DNA of 42,693 nt from Flavobacteriales bacterium (GTDB lineage: Bacteria; Bacteroidota; Bacteroidia; Flavobacteriales; BACL11), in NCBI GenBank assembly GCA_002696275.1, contig NZRO01000025.1:65977-108669 (forward strand), read 5' to 3'. The position numbers and the translations under genes are program-made. Each line of letters begins with the position of its first letter. The first letter of the stretch is position 1. The notes beneath the pieces are model-generated. The model was not told the DNA's origin and searched no databases. It was given only the letters and a program-made list of their open reading frames with translations. Positions 1 to 7,593 of this stretch are shown here, one piece after another.

Positions 1-356
1 TCTGACAATCTATCTGATTTGTCTTTAAAAGAATGAGCCAATAGTAACCTCTGATAAGGAGCAAAACAATTTAAATACCACATAAGTTCTGTTACTTCTG
101 GAATATCCGACTGTCTATAAAATAAATTTTTTTCAGTATCAAATCCAAAAGCAATCCAAGCTGCAGCAGTGGAATATGTATTATTTCTTAACACATCTGC
201 ATTTCTTACAGTAGTAAATGAATGTAAATCGGCTATAAAAAATAGACTTTCACTATCTTTTTGTTTAGATAATTCAATTGCAGGAATAATAGCTCCTAAT
301 AAATTTCCTAGGTGTGGAGTTCCTGTACTTTGTATTCCTGTAAGTATTCTGGCCAT
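1..356 (-). CDS. trpS: Tryptophanyl-tRNA synthetase (N-terminal part)
   Basis: Charges tRNA-Trp with tryptophan in the cytoplasm. Reading the minus strand from ATG at 356 gives MARILTGIQSTGTPHLGNLL, the typical start of class I TrpRS. HLGN at residues 15-18 is its version of the HIGH ATP-binding motif, and an ADLHSFT stretch that also belongs to the family follows. Only about 118 residues are present; the gene runs off the left edge, so the KMSKS half is not visible. It is divergent from the acyltransferase gene, with 48 bp between the two start codons. A one-mismatch -7 element (TATTTTTA, minus strand) lies about 20 nt upstream. The family call is secure. Confidence 0.93.
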   Translation of the reverse strand, partial: MARILTGIQSTGTPHLGNLLGAIIPAIELSKQKDSESLFFIADLHSFTTVRNADVLRNNTYSTAAAWIAFGFDTEKNLFYRQSDIPEVTELMWYLNCFAPYQRLLLAHSFKDKSDRLS

Positions 357-370
357 TTATTTTTTAATTT

Positions 371-400
371 TTTGCTGTAAAAATAGGATTTTTATCTTTG
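371..400 (+). promoter_or_regulatory. Bacteroidota-type promoter of the acyltransferase-gatC-metG operon
   Basis: TTTG at 371-374, an 18 nt spacer and TATCTTTG at 393-400 match the Bacteroidota -33/-7 consensus (TTTG, TAnnTTTG). The element ends only 4 nt before the ATG at 405, so transcription probably starts at or next to the start codon. Confidence 0.7.
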
Positions 401-404
401 CCTG

Positions 405-1142
405 ATGAAATGGATAAGATATCTTTTTAGCTCTGTTTGGAGATTATGGTTTTTAATTTCGTTTATAATTGCATTTATTATTTTCATTCCAGCTTTATTT
501 TTCTTTACAGCTATTGTTAAAAATAACTTGGCTGTAAATTATCTTACAAAATATTGGTCTGGAATGTTTATGATCATGTCAGGCGTGTTTTGGAAGGTGG
601 AATTTGAAGAAAAGTTAGACCCTAAAAGAAAATATATATTTTGTCCAAATCACGCTTCTACTTTAGATATTCCATTAATAACTGCCGCGATACCGTTACC
701 ATTGCTATTTATGGGAAAAAAAGAACTAGTTTCTATACCATTATTTGGATATTTCTATAGAAAGAATTCAATAATTGTTGATAGAAGTAAAATTAGAGAT
801 AGTTATGCTGCATTTATAAAAGCGGGAGAAAAACTAGATAAAGGATTAAATGTTTGTATTTTCCCAGAAGGGGGTATTCCTCCATCAAAGATATTTTTAA
901 AGAAATTTAAAAATGGTCCGTTTAAACTAGCTGTAGAAAAGGATATCTTTGTCGTTCCTATTACGCTAGCGGATAATAAAAAGAACTTTCCTCAAGAATA
1001 TTATAAAGGATATCCTGGTATTGTTAGAGTAAAAATACACAAACCAATAAAAGCAAATACAGAAGATAAAAATGCTATAGAAAATTTGAATACTTCCACA
1101 TACAATACTATTTTTGAACAATTAAAAATTTATGAAAGTTAA
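405..1142 (+). CDS. 1-acyl-sn-glycerol-3-phosphate acyltransferase family protein
   Basis: Probably acylates lysophosphatidic acid (or a related lysolipid) in membrane phospholipid synthesis at the inner membrane. Of its 245 residues, the first ~45 include a hydrophobic anchor. The PlsC-family catalytic motif HX4D is seen as HASTLD (H83-D88), and the substrate-binding FPEGG motif is at 153-157. It is first in a likely operon: its last 11 bp overlap gatC, which is followed immediately by metG. The start is fixed by the -7 element 4 nt upstream, so the mRNA may be leaderless. PlsC is the best match, but the exact acceptor lipid cannot be told from sequence. Confidence 0.88.
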   Translation: MKWIRYLFSSVWRLWFLISFIIAFIIFIPALFFFTAIVKNNLAVNYLTKYWSGMFMIMSGVFWKVEFEEKLDPKRKYIFCPNHASTLDIPLITAAIPLPLLFMGKKELVSIPLFGYFYRKNSIIVDRSKIRDSYAAFIKAGEKLDKGLNVCIFPEGGIPPSKIFLKKFKNGPFKLAVEKDIFVVPITLADNKKNFPQEYYKGYPGIVRVKIHKPIKANTEDKNAIENLNTSTYNTIFEQLKIYES

Positions 1143-1422
1143 TAATAAACTTATACAAGAAATTGCCAAGCTTTCCAAGCTTAAATTTGATGATTCTTCA
1201 ACTAAGAAAATGAAAGAGGATTTCAAAAAAATGCTTGCTTTTGTAGATAAATTAAATGAAATAGACACAGAAGGGGTAGAGCCTTTAATTTATATAAGTG
1301 ATGAGGAAAATGTATTGCGATCAGATGAAGTTTCCATGTTTACTTCTCAACAAGACGCTCTTAAAAATGCTCCTCAAAAAGATTCGGATTACTTTAAAGT
1401 CCCAACGGTTTTAAAAAAATAA
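1132..1422 (+). CDS. gatC: Asp-tRNA(Asn)/Glu-tRNA(Gln) amidotransferase subunit C
   Basis: Small stabilising subunit of the GatCAB amidotransferase, which converts misacylated Glu-tRNA(Gln) or Asp-tRNA(Asn) to the correct aminoacyl-tRNA. The 96-residue protein has the family pattern: a helical N-terminal part (IQEIAKLSKLKF), then the 'EPL' segment and the LRSDEV stretch near residues 64-69, and a C-terminal FKVPTVLKK tail. It overlaps the acyltransferase by 11 bp and abuts metG with no gap, which suggests translational coupling. gatA and gatB are not in the window. Confidence 0.92.
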   Translation: MKVNNKLIQEIAKLSKLKFDDSSTKKMKEDFKKMLAFVDKLNEIDTEGVEPLIYISDEENVLRSDEVSMFTSQQDALKNAPQKDSDYFKVPTVLKK

Positions 1423-3117
1423 ATGACTAAAAAAAAATTTACGGTAACCTCCGCTCTTCCATATGCAAATGGACCCTTACACATTGGACATATTGCAGGG
1501 GCCTATCTTCCTGCAGATATATTTGTGAGATATCAGAAGTTGAAAGGGAATGACGTTGTTTTTATTTGCGGTTCAGATGAACACGGAGCAGCCATAACAT
1601 TAAGAGCTAAAAAAGATGGTGTTAACCCTAAGGAAATAGTAGATAAATATCATAAAATTAATAAACAAGCCTTTAAAGATTTTGGAATAAATTTTAGTAT
1701 ATACCACAGGACAAGTTCAGATTTACATCATGAAACAGCTAAAGATTTTTTTTTAGAATTAAACAGCAACAATGGATTTACTAAAAAAGTTAATAAGCAA
1801 TTTTTTGACGAAGAAAATAATCAATTTCTTGCTGACAGATATATTATAGGGACTTGTCCAAAATGTGGTCATGATCACGCGTATGGTGATCAGTGTGAAA
1901 AATGTGGTACTGCTTTGAGTCCAGATGAATTAATTAACCCTAAATCTACACTAAGCGGCAAAAGACCTATAAAAAAAGAGACTACACATTGGTATCTTCC
2001 AATGCAAGATCATGAAAATTGGCTGAAAGATTGGATAGTAAAAGGAATTCTTGATGGAGAGAATCATCATGATCCTAAAAATTGGAAAAATCAAGTTTTA
2101 GGACAATGTAAATCATGGATTGATGGAGGGCTGAAAGAAAGAGCTATGACTAGAGATTTAGATTGGGGAGTAGAAGTTCCTGTAAATGGAGAAAACGGAA
2201 AGGTTCTTTATGTGTGGATGGACGCTCCAATTGGATATATCTCCGCAACAAAACAATGGGCTGCTGACAACAATAAAAACTGGGAGGATTATTGGAAAAA
2301 CAACTCTTCTGAATTAATACATTTTATTGGTAAAGACAATATAGTTTTTCATTGTATTATATTTCCTATATTATTAAAACTAAATAAAAATTTTAACCTA
2401 CCAACAAATGTTCCTGCAAATGAATTTTTAAATCTAGAAGGGGAAAAGTTATCCACTTCTAGAAATTGGGCTATTTGGCTTCATGAATATCTAGAAGAAT
2501 TTAAAGGTCAGGAAGATGCTCTAAGATATACTTTATGCGCCACAGCTCCTGAAAACAAAGACACCGACTTTACTTGGGCAGATTTTCAAGCAAGAAACAA
2601 CAATGAACTAGTAGCAATTTTTGGAAACTTCATTAATCGTGTTGTAGTTTTAACCAACAAATATTGGGATGGAATTGTTCCTGAGAAATCAAATTTGGAA
2701 AAATATGACAAGGAAGTGATAGACAGCTTGTCAAAATATCCAGATTTAATTGGAGAGAAAATAGAGAAATATAAATTCAAAGAAGCACTTCAGGAACTTA
2801 TGAAGTTAGCAAGGTTAGGCAATAAATATTTGGCAGATACGGAACCCTGGAAACTTAAAAAAATAAATGAAAAAAGAACTGAAACTATAATAAACATTTC
2901 TCTACAAATTGCGGCTTCTTTATCTATTCTATCAGAGCCGTTCCTTCCTTTTACTTCTAAAAAATTAAAGGGCATATTAAATGTTTCGGATTTAACTTGG
3001 CAATCCGCCTCAACTGAAAACTTAAATGCTGGATCGAAAATAAATAAATCTACTTTACTCTTTTCAAAAATTGAAGATGAAATTATTGCGAATCAGATAC
3101 TAAAACTTAAATCCTAA
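1423..3117 (+). CDS. metG: Methionyl-tRNA synthetase, short form
   Basis: Charges initiator and elongator tRNA-Met. Visible class I features are HIGH at residues 20-23, a zinc knuckle with Cys 145, 148, 158 and 161 (CPKC...CEKC), and a KMSKS equivalent read as KLSTS near residue 341. An alpha-helical anticodon-binding domain fills the C-terminal third. At 564 residues it lacks the C-terminal Trbp111-like tRNA-binding domain found in many Bacteroidota enzymes of about 680-700 residues. No remnant fits in the 40 bp before the next gene. It starts directly after the gatC stop codon, so it is probably co-transcribed with gatC. Confidence 0.95.
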   Translation: MTKKKFTVTSALPYANGPLHIGHIAGAYLPADIFVRYQKLKGNDVVFICGSDEHGAAITLRAKKDGVNPKEIVDKYHKINKQAFKDFGINFSIYHRTSSDLHHETAKDFFLELNSNNGFTKKVNKQFFDEENNQFLADRYIIGTCPKCGHDHAYGDQCEKCGTALSPDELINPKSTLSGKRPIKKETTHWYLPMQDHENWLKDWIVKGILDGENHHDPKNWKNQVLGQCKSWIDGGLKERAMTRDLDWGVEVPVNGENGKVLYVWMDAPIGYISATKQWAADNNKNWEDYWKNNSSELIHFIGKDNIVFHCIIFPILLKLNKNFNLPTNVPANEFLNLEGEKLSTSRNWAIWLHEYLEEFKGQEDALRYTLCATAPENKDTDFTWADFQARNNNELVAIFGNFINRVVVLTNKYWDGIVPEKSNLEKYDKEVIDSLSKYPDLIGEKIEKYKFKEALQELMKLARLGNKYLADTEPWKLKKINEKRTETIINISLQIAASLSILSEPFLPFTSKKLKGILNVSDLTWQSASTENLNAGSKINKSTLLFSKIEDEIIANQILKLKS

Positions 3118-3157
3118 TTTTTATTATGATAACAAATTACTATATACTATCTTTAAA

Positions 3158-4276
3158 ATGTCAAAAATTATGAGAAAATTACTTTTGATACTTACCATTT
3201 TTTTCTGTTATTCACAGTTATTTTCCCAATGTGATGGAAGATATGAAACAGAGATATTTACTAATGTAAATAAAACAACTGTAAACTACTCGGACGTGTT
3301 TATTGACTTAGAACACGAAATGGACATCTATATGCCGGAAGGTGATACAGAAACAAATAGGCCGGTGATTATATACATGCATGGAGGATCCTTTTATTTA
3401 GGAGATAAAAGTATGACTGATTGTGTTGATTTTTGTGAATCTTTTGCTAAAAGAGGTTATGTGTGCGCATCAATTAATTACAGATTATCTAATATATTTT
3501 CATTTTTATTAAGTCAAGATGTTCAATTAGAAACAGTTTTAAAAGCAGTTTCGGACGCTAATGCAGCTGTAAGATTTTTCAGAAAGGATGTGGTTGAAAA
3601 TGGAAATACTTATGGAGTTGATCCTGAAACAATTTTTGCAGGAGGCTATTCAGCTGGATCTGTTATAGCAATCCACCAAGGTTTTGTAAGTGACATTTCT
3701 GAATTACCTCAAAATATTCAAAATCTAACTGTTTCAATTGGAGGAACAATTGAAGGGAATTCAGGAAATGATGGCTATTCTTCTGAAATTTCTGGGATAA
3801 TTAGTTTAGCTGGTGGAATACATGACCCCAGTTGGATTAATTCACATGAAACACCTATTGTTAGTGTGCAAGGAACTAACGATAATACCATTGATTATTA
3901 TTGTGCTCCCGCATTAAATAATCCTGCTGTTGTTAATTTATGCGGAGCGGGAGAAATTCATCCTCAGGCTGATTTAGTTGGACTTCATAATGACAAACTA
4001 ATTTTTAATGGAGAAGGTCATGGTTGGGCCGCTAGTGGAAATTCAAATCAGTTGTTTTTAGATGCTTTAGATTTTTATAGTAACTTTTTATATCCACTAC
4101 TCCCATGCAACAATATTTCAAATACTGAAACTCATAACTCTACAAAAAAAAGAAAATTAATTAAGGTGGTTGATGTTCTTGGGAGAGAAGTAAAAAATAA
4201 CCATTCTAAAATTCTATTTTATATTTATGATAATGGAGTCGTTGAAAAGAAATTAAATAATGAAATCATTTGGTAG
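3158..4276 (+). CDS. Secreted alpha/beta-hydrolase (esterase/lipase-like) with T9SS-type tail
   Basis: Predicted secreted carboxylester hydrolase; the substrate is unknown. The 372-residue protein begins with a signal peptide (KLLLILTIFF core, cleavage near LFSQ/C). An oxyanion-hole HGG motif (YMHGGSFY, about residue 74) follows, then the nucleophile elbow GGYSAGS at 162-168, and a late His in GEGHGW that could complete the triad. The last ~40 residues (KVVDVLGREV, then FYIYDNGVVEKK) resemble the C-terminal sorting tails of Bacteroidota type IX-secreted proteins. A one-mismatch -7 element, TATCTTTA (3148-3155), would place transcription start past the first ATG, so the ATG at 3170 may be the real start. 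It stands alone between metG and the pseudouridine synthase. Confidence 0.8.
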   Translation: MSKIMRKLLLILTIFFCYSQLFSQCDGRYETEIFTNVNKTTVNYSDVFIDLEHEMDIYMPEGDTETNRPVIIYMHGGSFYLGDKSMTDCVDFCESFAKRGYVCASINYRLSNIFSFLLSQDVQLETVLKAVSDANAAVRFFRKDVVENGNTYGVDPETIFAGGYSAGSVIAIHQGFVSDISELPQNIQNLTVSIGGTIEGNSGNDGYSSEISGIISLAGGIHDPSWINSHETPIVSVQGTNDNTIDYYCAPALNNPAVVNLCGAGEIHPQADLVGLHNDKLIFNGEGHGWAASGNSNQLFLDALDFYSNFLYPLLPCNNISNTETHNSTKKRKLIKVVDVLGREVKNNHSKILFYIYDNGVVEKKLNNEIIW

Positions 4277-4297
4277 TATTATATTTAGATAAATTTG
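4269..4297 (+). promoter_or_regulatory. Promoter of the pseudouridine synthase-like gene
   Basis: TTTG at 4269-4272, a 17 nt spacer and TAAATTTG at 4290-4297. The element ends 4 nt before the TTG start codon at 4302. It overlaps the 3' end of the esterase gene. Confidence 0.55.
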
Positions 4298-4301
4298 TAG
4301 G

Positions 4302-5045
4302 TTGAAAAAAAAGAAGTCATACTCAAAAGAAAACAAAAATACTTTAAGACTGAACCAATATTTGGCACATGCAGGTATTTGCAGCAGAAGAGAAGCTGAT
4401 TTGTTTATTAAAGCTGGAATTGTTGAAGTAAATGGTAAACACATTACCCAAATGGGATATAGAGTTAAAGAGTTTGATGTAGTAAAATTTAATGGACGCA
4501 CATTAAAATCAGAAAAAAAACAATATCTATTGTTAAACAAACCTAGAAATTATTCTTGTAGACTTGAAAATTACGGAAAAAGAGATTCTGTTTTTGAACT
4601 AATTAAAAATGTTTGCAAAGAAAAAGTTCTTCCTGTTGGAAAATTAAACAAAAATACAAGTGGATTACTTTTATTTACTAATGATGAGAAGTTATCTACA
4701 AAACTTTCTCATCCTAAAAAAGAATTTAAAAAAATCTACCACATAACTTTAAATAACCCATTAAAGTCATCAGATTTTAAAAGAATAAAAGAAGGATTAA
4801 TCATTGATGGAGAGAAAATAAATATTGACCTAATATCTTATGTTTTAGATAAAGCAAAAGATGAAATTGGATTGGAATTAAAATCCAATAAAAGAAATAT
4901 AGTTTCTAAAATATTCGAACAACTAAATTACAAAGTGCTTAGGTTAGATTTAGTGTTTTTTGGAGGACTCACAAAAAAAGATATACCAAGAAAAAAATCT
5001 CGTTTTCTTACAGAGAATGAAATAAATTTGCTGAAAAGACTATAG
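4302..5045 (+). CDS. RsuA/RluB-family pseudouridine synthase homologue, probably inactive
   Basis: The fold is that of rRNA pseudouridine synthases (uridine to pseudouridine in ribosomal RNA). An N-terminal S4 RNA-binding domain (LRLNQYLAHAGICSRREA, roughly residues 13-75) precedes the catalytic domain, and the LTKKDIPR segment near the C-terminus is typical of RluB. The key motif GRLDxxTxGLLL reads GKLNKNTSGLLLF, so the catalytic Asp is Asn116. The conserved NRxVRRxF motif reads RNIVSKIF, losing both arginines. The Tyr in KIYHIT is kept. Length (247 residues) and frame are intact, so the protein is probably expressed but catalytically dead, perhaps an RNA-binding ribosome factor. The start is TTG, since no ATG lies before the S4 domain; the AT-rich, lysine-rich leader is usual here. 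Confidence 0.8.
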   Translation: MKKKKSYSKENKNTLRLNQYLAHAGICSRREADLFIKAGIVEVNGKHITQMGYRVKEFDVVKFNGRTLKSEKKQYLLLNKPRNYSCRLENYGKRDSVFELIKNVCKEKVLPVGKLNKNTSGLLLFTNDEKLSTKLSHPKKEFKKIYHITLNNPLKSSDFKRIKEGLIIDGEKINIDLISYVLDKAKDEIGLELKSNKRNIVSKIFEQLNYKVLRLDLVFFGGLTKKDIPRKKSRFLTENEINLLKRL

Positions 5046-5106
5046 ATTTATATAATTCTTCCTCTACTTTCGTTATTTATTAGTATTATCGTAATTTTAG
5101 CTGGTA

Positions 5107-7593
5107 ATGAATAAGTTAAAATATATATTAAAATTTCTCTCTATAATACTGTTGACGTTCTTATTGATAGGAATTAGTGTTAATTATCTTTTTGGTGATA
5201 AAATCGAAGAAGTAATTCTTAAGAATATTAACTCAAAACTCAAAAATGAAATTATAAATACAGATATTGAGTTTTCAATCCTATCAAAATTTCCATATGC
5301 TTCAATTACTATATCAGATTTATTAATTCATGACTCTCATACAAATAAGGACACGCTTCTATACTCCAAATTATCGGTTATAAAACTAAATGTAATCGAT
5401 GTTTTCTCAGGTGACTATACTATTAAAAACATAGAAATTCAAGATGCCAACTTAAATATTTTATTTAACAAAAATGGTTTGTCTAATTTTGAAATCTTAT
5501 CAGATACTGTGAGTAATAATTCTGAAATAAATTTTGATAAAATTAAACTTAATAACTTTAATCTAAAATACGAAGATAAATACAAAAATCATCTTATTTC
5601 TGCTAATATATCCTCAGAACTTAATTATTTTGAGCAGAACCTAACTAAAAATATTTCTATTAATGGAAATTTATATACGAAACATGTAATAATTTCAGAT
5701 GATAACTATATAAATAATAAAAATATTGTTATAAATTCAGATATAGAAGCTTCAAAAAATGACTGGAAAATTAATGCTTCTAAACTAGAAATTGAAACTA
5801 TAATTTTTAATAATCTGTTGTTTAATAAAGATGCTGAAAATTGGGATCTACAAACAAAATCAACAGGAGAAATTTCTGAGATAATTAAAAATACCCCTGA
5901 AAAATTTCAATACCTATTTAACGATCACGAACTATCGGGAATAATATCAGCAGATATTCAAATTCAAGAAAAAAAAAGGTTTAAAAATCCATATTGTAAC
6001 ATAGATTTTGAAATAAAAGATGCGAATTATAAAAGCAAAACACAACCTTTCTTTTTATCTGATATAAATACAAAAGCTAACTTTAATAACGGTGCATTTA
6101 GAAATTTTTCTAGTTCAGTATTTAAATTTGAAAATTTTGAATCTAGAAAACAAAAAGGCGTAATTAAAGGAGAATTTACATTGTCTAACTTAAATAAATA
6201 TTTTCTAAATGCTAATTTATTTTCATCATGGAAACTGCAGGAACTAAATGATTTTATAATTGAACCTCCTATTAAAAACTTGAAAGGTGAAGTTTTTGGA
6301 AACCTCTACTACAATGGAAATATTAGTTTTGACGAGAAATTTCCTAAATATTTTGCATTATCTAAGCATATTGCAAATTTAAACTTTAAAAATGTTTCTT
6401 TTAATTATCAAAACTCTCCATTAAATTTCTCATCGGAAGAAATGAATTGGAAAATTGAAAATCACAATATATTTTTGGATAATGAAAATCTATATATAAA
6501 TAATACAGATCTAAATTTTGAAGGAGAGGTGCAAGATCTGCTATTATATCTTTTAAATCAGAAAGATAAAATTTTAATTAATGGGGATGTAACTTCCGAA
6601 ATTATGAATTTTAAAGATGTAATTGCTATTTCAGAAATAGAAGGTGATGAAGAAGAGGTCTTTACTTCCGTATTGCCAAAGTGGATAGATACTAAAATAG
6701 AATTAAATGTCGATTCCTTTTATTATGATAAGTTTATTGCAAAAAAACTATCTGGAAAAGTTGAGTATAATAGCAATAATCTGAAATTAAAGTCTGAAAA
6801 ACTGGTAATGAACACATTAGATGGGGAGATAAAAGCTGATTTTCAATATTATGAAAACAAATTACATGATTTAGTTTTAAAATCAAATCTGAATTTATAT
6901 AAAATTGACATCTCAAAAGGGTTTAATAGTTTTAATAATTTTAATCAAAAATACATTACTGATAAAAATATAAAAGGTACTGCAACTTCAAACATGTACA
7001 TACAGGCAATGTGGGACAAAAACTACAAATTTTACAGCTCTTCTTTAAATGTAAATACTCAACTAAAAATTGAAGAAGGAGAGTTAATTGAATTTGAGCC
7101 AATGTATAACTTATCGGATTATGTTAATTTAGAAGAATTGCAAAATGTAAAATTTGCTACACTAGAAAATAAAATAAGAATAGAAAACAAGAAAATAATT
7201 ATTCCTGAAATGGACATTAATTCATCTGCATTGAGTGTTCATGTTTCTGGGCGTCTTAGTTTTGATAATATTATGGACTTTAAAGTAAGGTTATTACTTT
7301 CTGATTTATTAAGCAAGAAGTCTAGAAAAAAAAGTAATATCAATATAGAAAACTTTAGCATTGATGAAAGTGGGAAAACTACAATTCAGATGAGAATGAA
7401 GGGACCTATAGATGATCCAAAAATATCTTTAGACAAAGTTAAAATAAGAAAAGATGTATTTAATGAAATAAGAAAAGAAAAAAATAAAGTAAAAGAAATT
7501 TTTGAAGAGAAAATATTAGAAAAAACCAATGATTCAGAATTAGAGGATAATAAAAAATCTGAATTTGAAATAGAATGGGACGATGAAAATTAA
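5107..7593 (+). CDS. AsmA-like membrane-anchored envelope protein
   Basis: Probable inner-membrane-anchored periplasmic protein of the AsmA/TamB-like superfamily, which is linked to lipid transport and outer-membrane upkeep. The 828-residue sequence has one N-terminal membrane helix (about residues 7-30, FLSIILLTFLLIGISVNYLF). Long beta-rich repeats follow, then a C-terminal AsmA-like region with a SALSVHVSGRLSF stretch near 705-720 and KGPIDDPKISLD near 765-780. The last ~45 residues are highly charged. A one-mismatch -7 element (TAATTTTA, 5092-5099) precedes the ATG. It overlaps the histidine kinase gene by 11 bp. The family call rests on architecture and short motifs, so the exact role is inferred. 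Confidence 0.75.
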   Translation: MNKLKYILKFLSIILLTFLLIGISVNYLFGDKIEEVILKNINSKLKNEIINTDIEFSILSKFPYASITISDLLIHDSHTNKDTLLYSKLSVIKLNVIDVFSGDYTIKNIEIQDANLNILFNKNGLSNFEILSDTVSNNSEINFDKIKLNNFNLKYEDKYKNHLISANISSELNYFEQNLTKNISINGNLYTKHVIISDDNYINNKNIVINSDIEASKNDWKINASKLEIETIIFNNLLFNKDAENWDLQTKSTGEISEIIKNTPEKFQYLFNDHELSGIISADIQIQEKKRFKNPYCNIDFEIKDANYKSKTQPFFLSDINTKANFNNGAFRNFSSSVFKFENFESRKQKGVIKGEFTLSNLNKYFLNANLFSSWKLQELNDFIIEPPIKNLKGEVFGNLYYNGNISFDEKFPKYFALSKHIANLNFKNVSFNYQNSPLNFSSEEMNWKIENHNIFLDNENLYINNTDLNFEGEVQDLLLYLLNQKDKILINGDVTSEIMNFKDVIAISEIEGDEEEVFTSVLPKWIDTKIELNVDSFYYDKFIAKKLSGKVEYNSNNLKLKSEKLVMNTLDGEIKADFQYYENKLHDLVLKSNLNLYKIDISKGFNSFNNFNQKYITDKNIKGTATSNMYIQAMWDKNYKFYSSSLNVNTQLKIEEGELIEFEPMYNLSDYVNLEELQNVKFATLENKIRIENKKIIIPEMDINSSALSVHVSGRLSFDNIMDFKVRLLLSDLLSKKSRKKSNINIENFSIDESGKTTIQMRMKGPIDDPKISLDKVKIRKDVFNEIRKEKNKVKEIFEEKILEKTNDSELEDNKKSEFEIEWDDEN

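Noticed and set aside
169-405. Open frame on the plus strand of 78 codons
   Set aside because: It lies antisense to trpS, whose class I motifs are clear in the minus-strand frame, and shows no family features.
4253-4540. Minus-strand frame of 95 codons
   Set aside because: It overlaps the esterase end and the S4 domain of the pseudouridine synthase-like gene, and has no supporting motif.
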